Source: Bradyrhizobium sp. Ghvi (GTDB lineage: Bacteria > Pseudomonadota > Alphaproteobacteria > Rhizobiales > Xanthobacteraceae). Taken from it: 64,000 bases of DNA. The notes below the pieces were generated by a model. It was given only the letters and a program-made list of their open reading frames with translations. It was not told where the DNA came from and ran no database searches. Location of the stretch: assembly GCF_900115265.1 (NCBI RefSeq), contig NZ_FOVU01000005.1, forward strand, positions 682,001 through 746,000, given 5' to 3'. Positions 63,367-64,000 of the stretch are shown in pieces; the first letter of the stretch is position 1, and the number at the start of each line of letters is the position of its first letter. Both the position numbers and the translations under genes were made by a program.

Positions 63367-64000
63367 ATGCGCATCGGTGTGCCCAAGGAGATCAAGGTCC
63401 AGGAATATCGCGTCGGGCTCACCCCGGGGGCTGTTCGCGAATATGTCGCAGCCGGGCACCAGGTGACGGTCGAGACCGGCGCCGGCGGCGGCGTCGGCGC
63501 CTCCGACGAGGTGTACCAGCGGGCAGGGGCCTCCATTGCCGCGAACGCGCGCGACGTCTTCGCTAAATCCGACATGATCGTGAAGGTGAAGGAGCCGCAG
63601 CAGAGCGAATGGGCCCAGCTCCGCGAAAGCCAGATCCTGTTTACTTACCTCCATCTCGCGCCGGACCCTGATCAGGCCAAGGGCCTGCTCGCCTCCGGCT
63701 GTACTGCGATCGCTTATGAGACCGTCACCGACGCGGCCGGCCACCTCCCCCTGCTCGCGCCGATGAGCGAAGTCGCCGGCCGCCTCGCCATCGAGGCCGC
63801 CGGCGCCGCGCTCAAGCGGTCGGCTGGCGGTCGCGGGCTGCTGCTCGGCGGCGTCCCAGGCGTGCAGCCGGCGCGCGTTGTCGTTCTCGGCGGCGGTGTC
63901 GTGGGAACGCAGGCCGCGCGCATGGCCGCGGGCCTCGGTGCCGAAGTCACCTTGATCGACCGCTCAATCCCGCGCTTGCGTGAGCTTGATGATCTCTTCA
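63367..64000 (+). CDS. ald: alanine dehydrogenase, partial (runs off the window)
   Basis: Ald converts alanine and NAD+ to pyruvate, ammonia and NADH. Only the first 211 codons are in the window and the frame stays open to base 64000. The visible N-terminus MRIGVPKEIKVQEYRVGLTP, the YLHLAPDPDQAKGL region, TVTDAAGHLPLLAPMSEVAGR and the Rossmann motif VVVLGGGVVGTQAARMA are all characteristic. ATG 63367 has AGGAG 6 bp upstream. The divergent Lrp gene is 107 bp away and probably regulates it. Confidence 0.94.
   Translation, partial: MRIGVPKEIKVQEYRVGLTPGAVREYVAAGHQVTVETGAGGGVGASDEVYQRAGASIAANARDVFAKSDMIVKVKEPQQSEWAQLRESQILFTYLHLAPDPDQAKGLLASGCTAIAYETVTDAAGHLPLLAPMSEVAGRLAIEAAGAALKRSAGGRGLLLGGVPGVQPARVVVLGGGVVGTQAARMAAGLGAEVTLIDRSIPRLRELDDLF

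Overview
The window is a GC-rich, densely coded chromosomal segment that reads as a soil alphaproteobacterium of the Bradyrhizobium / Nitrobacteraceae type. This rests on the cycHJKL - degP - two-component - glnE gene order usual in Rhizobiales, on oxalotrophy and formate-oxidation genes typical of Bradyrhizobium, and on dispersed palindromic elements of the kind common in that genus. I saw no rRNA, tRNA, CRISPR array or intact insertion sequence.

Layout. 0.1-4.7 kb: a small hypothetical gene, then the cytochrome c maturation operon ccmI-ccmE-ccmF-ccmH (cycHJKL). 4.8-8.9 kb: a methyl-accepting chemotaxis protein, DegP and an OmpR-type response regulator. 8.9-13.0 kb: an apparent insert carrying an OpgC-type membrane protein and a P1B-5 metal ATPase with a hemerythrin tail. 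It separates the regulator from its sensor kinase, and a copy of the regulator's 3' end is left at the far side. 13.0-17.5 kb: the kinase and glnE. 17.5-20.1 kb: a GH3 beta-glucosidase gene broken by one base. 20.2-27.3 kb: the NAD-dependent formate dehydrogenase operon fdsGBA-fdhD-fdsD with a divergent LysR regulator. 27.3-37.4 kb: minus-strand housekeeping and accessory genes (PAS histidine kinase, CDF transporter, quinone-oxidoreductase-like protein, nitronate monooxygenase, two secreted proteins, FAH-family hydrolase, ketopantoate-reductase-like protein, CBS protein) with three dispersed repeats.

37-50 kb is an oxalate module: a CBS protein, two OxlT-type transporters, a 45-residue protein, a gntR-oxc-frc operon and a divergent NDP-forming acyl-CoA ligase. 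Six 17-bp palindromes of the form TGGYAT-N5-ATGCCA lie upstream of these units, which points to one regulon under the local GntR protein. A YegD-like Hsp70 and an SRPBCC protein sit inside the region without such a site. 49.9-56.3 kb is a glyoxylate module: IclR regulator, adenine deaminase, gcl, hyi and glxR. Together the modules describe oxalate uptake, CoA activation, decarboxylation to formyl-CoA and formate, oxidation of formate to CO2 with NADH, and assimilation of glyoxylate through tartronate semialdehyde.

56.4-64.0 kb: a DUF1236-type secreted protein, a two-subunit ThDP decarboxylase facing a 2-hydroxyacid dehydrogenase, a small CxxC protein, a GNAT acetyltransferase, an Orn/Lys/Arg decarboxylase behind an Lrp regulator, and the 5' part of alanine dehydrogenase cut by the window edge.
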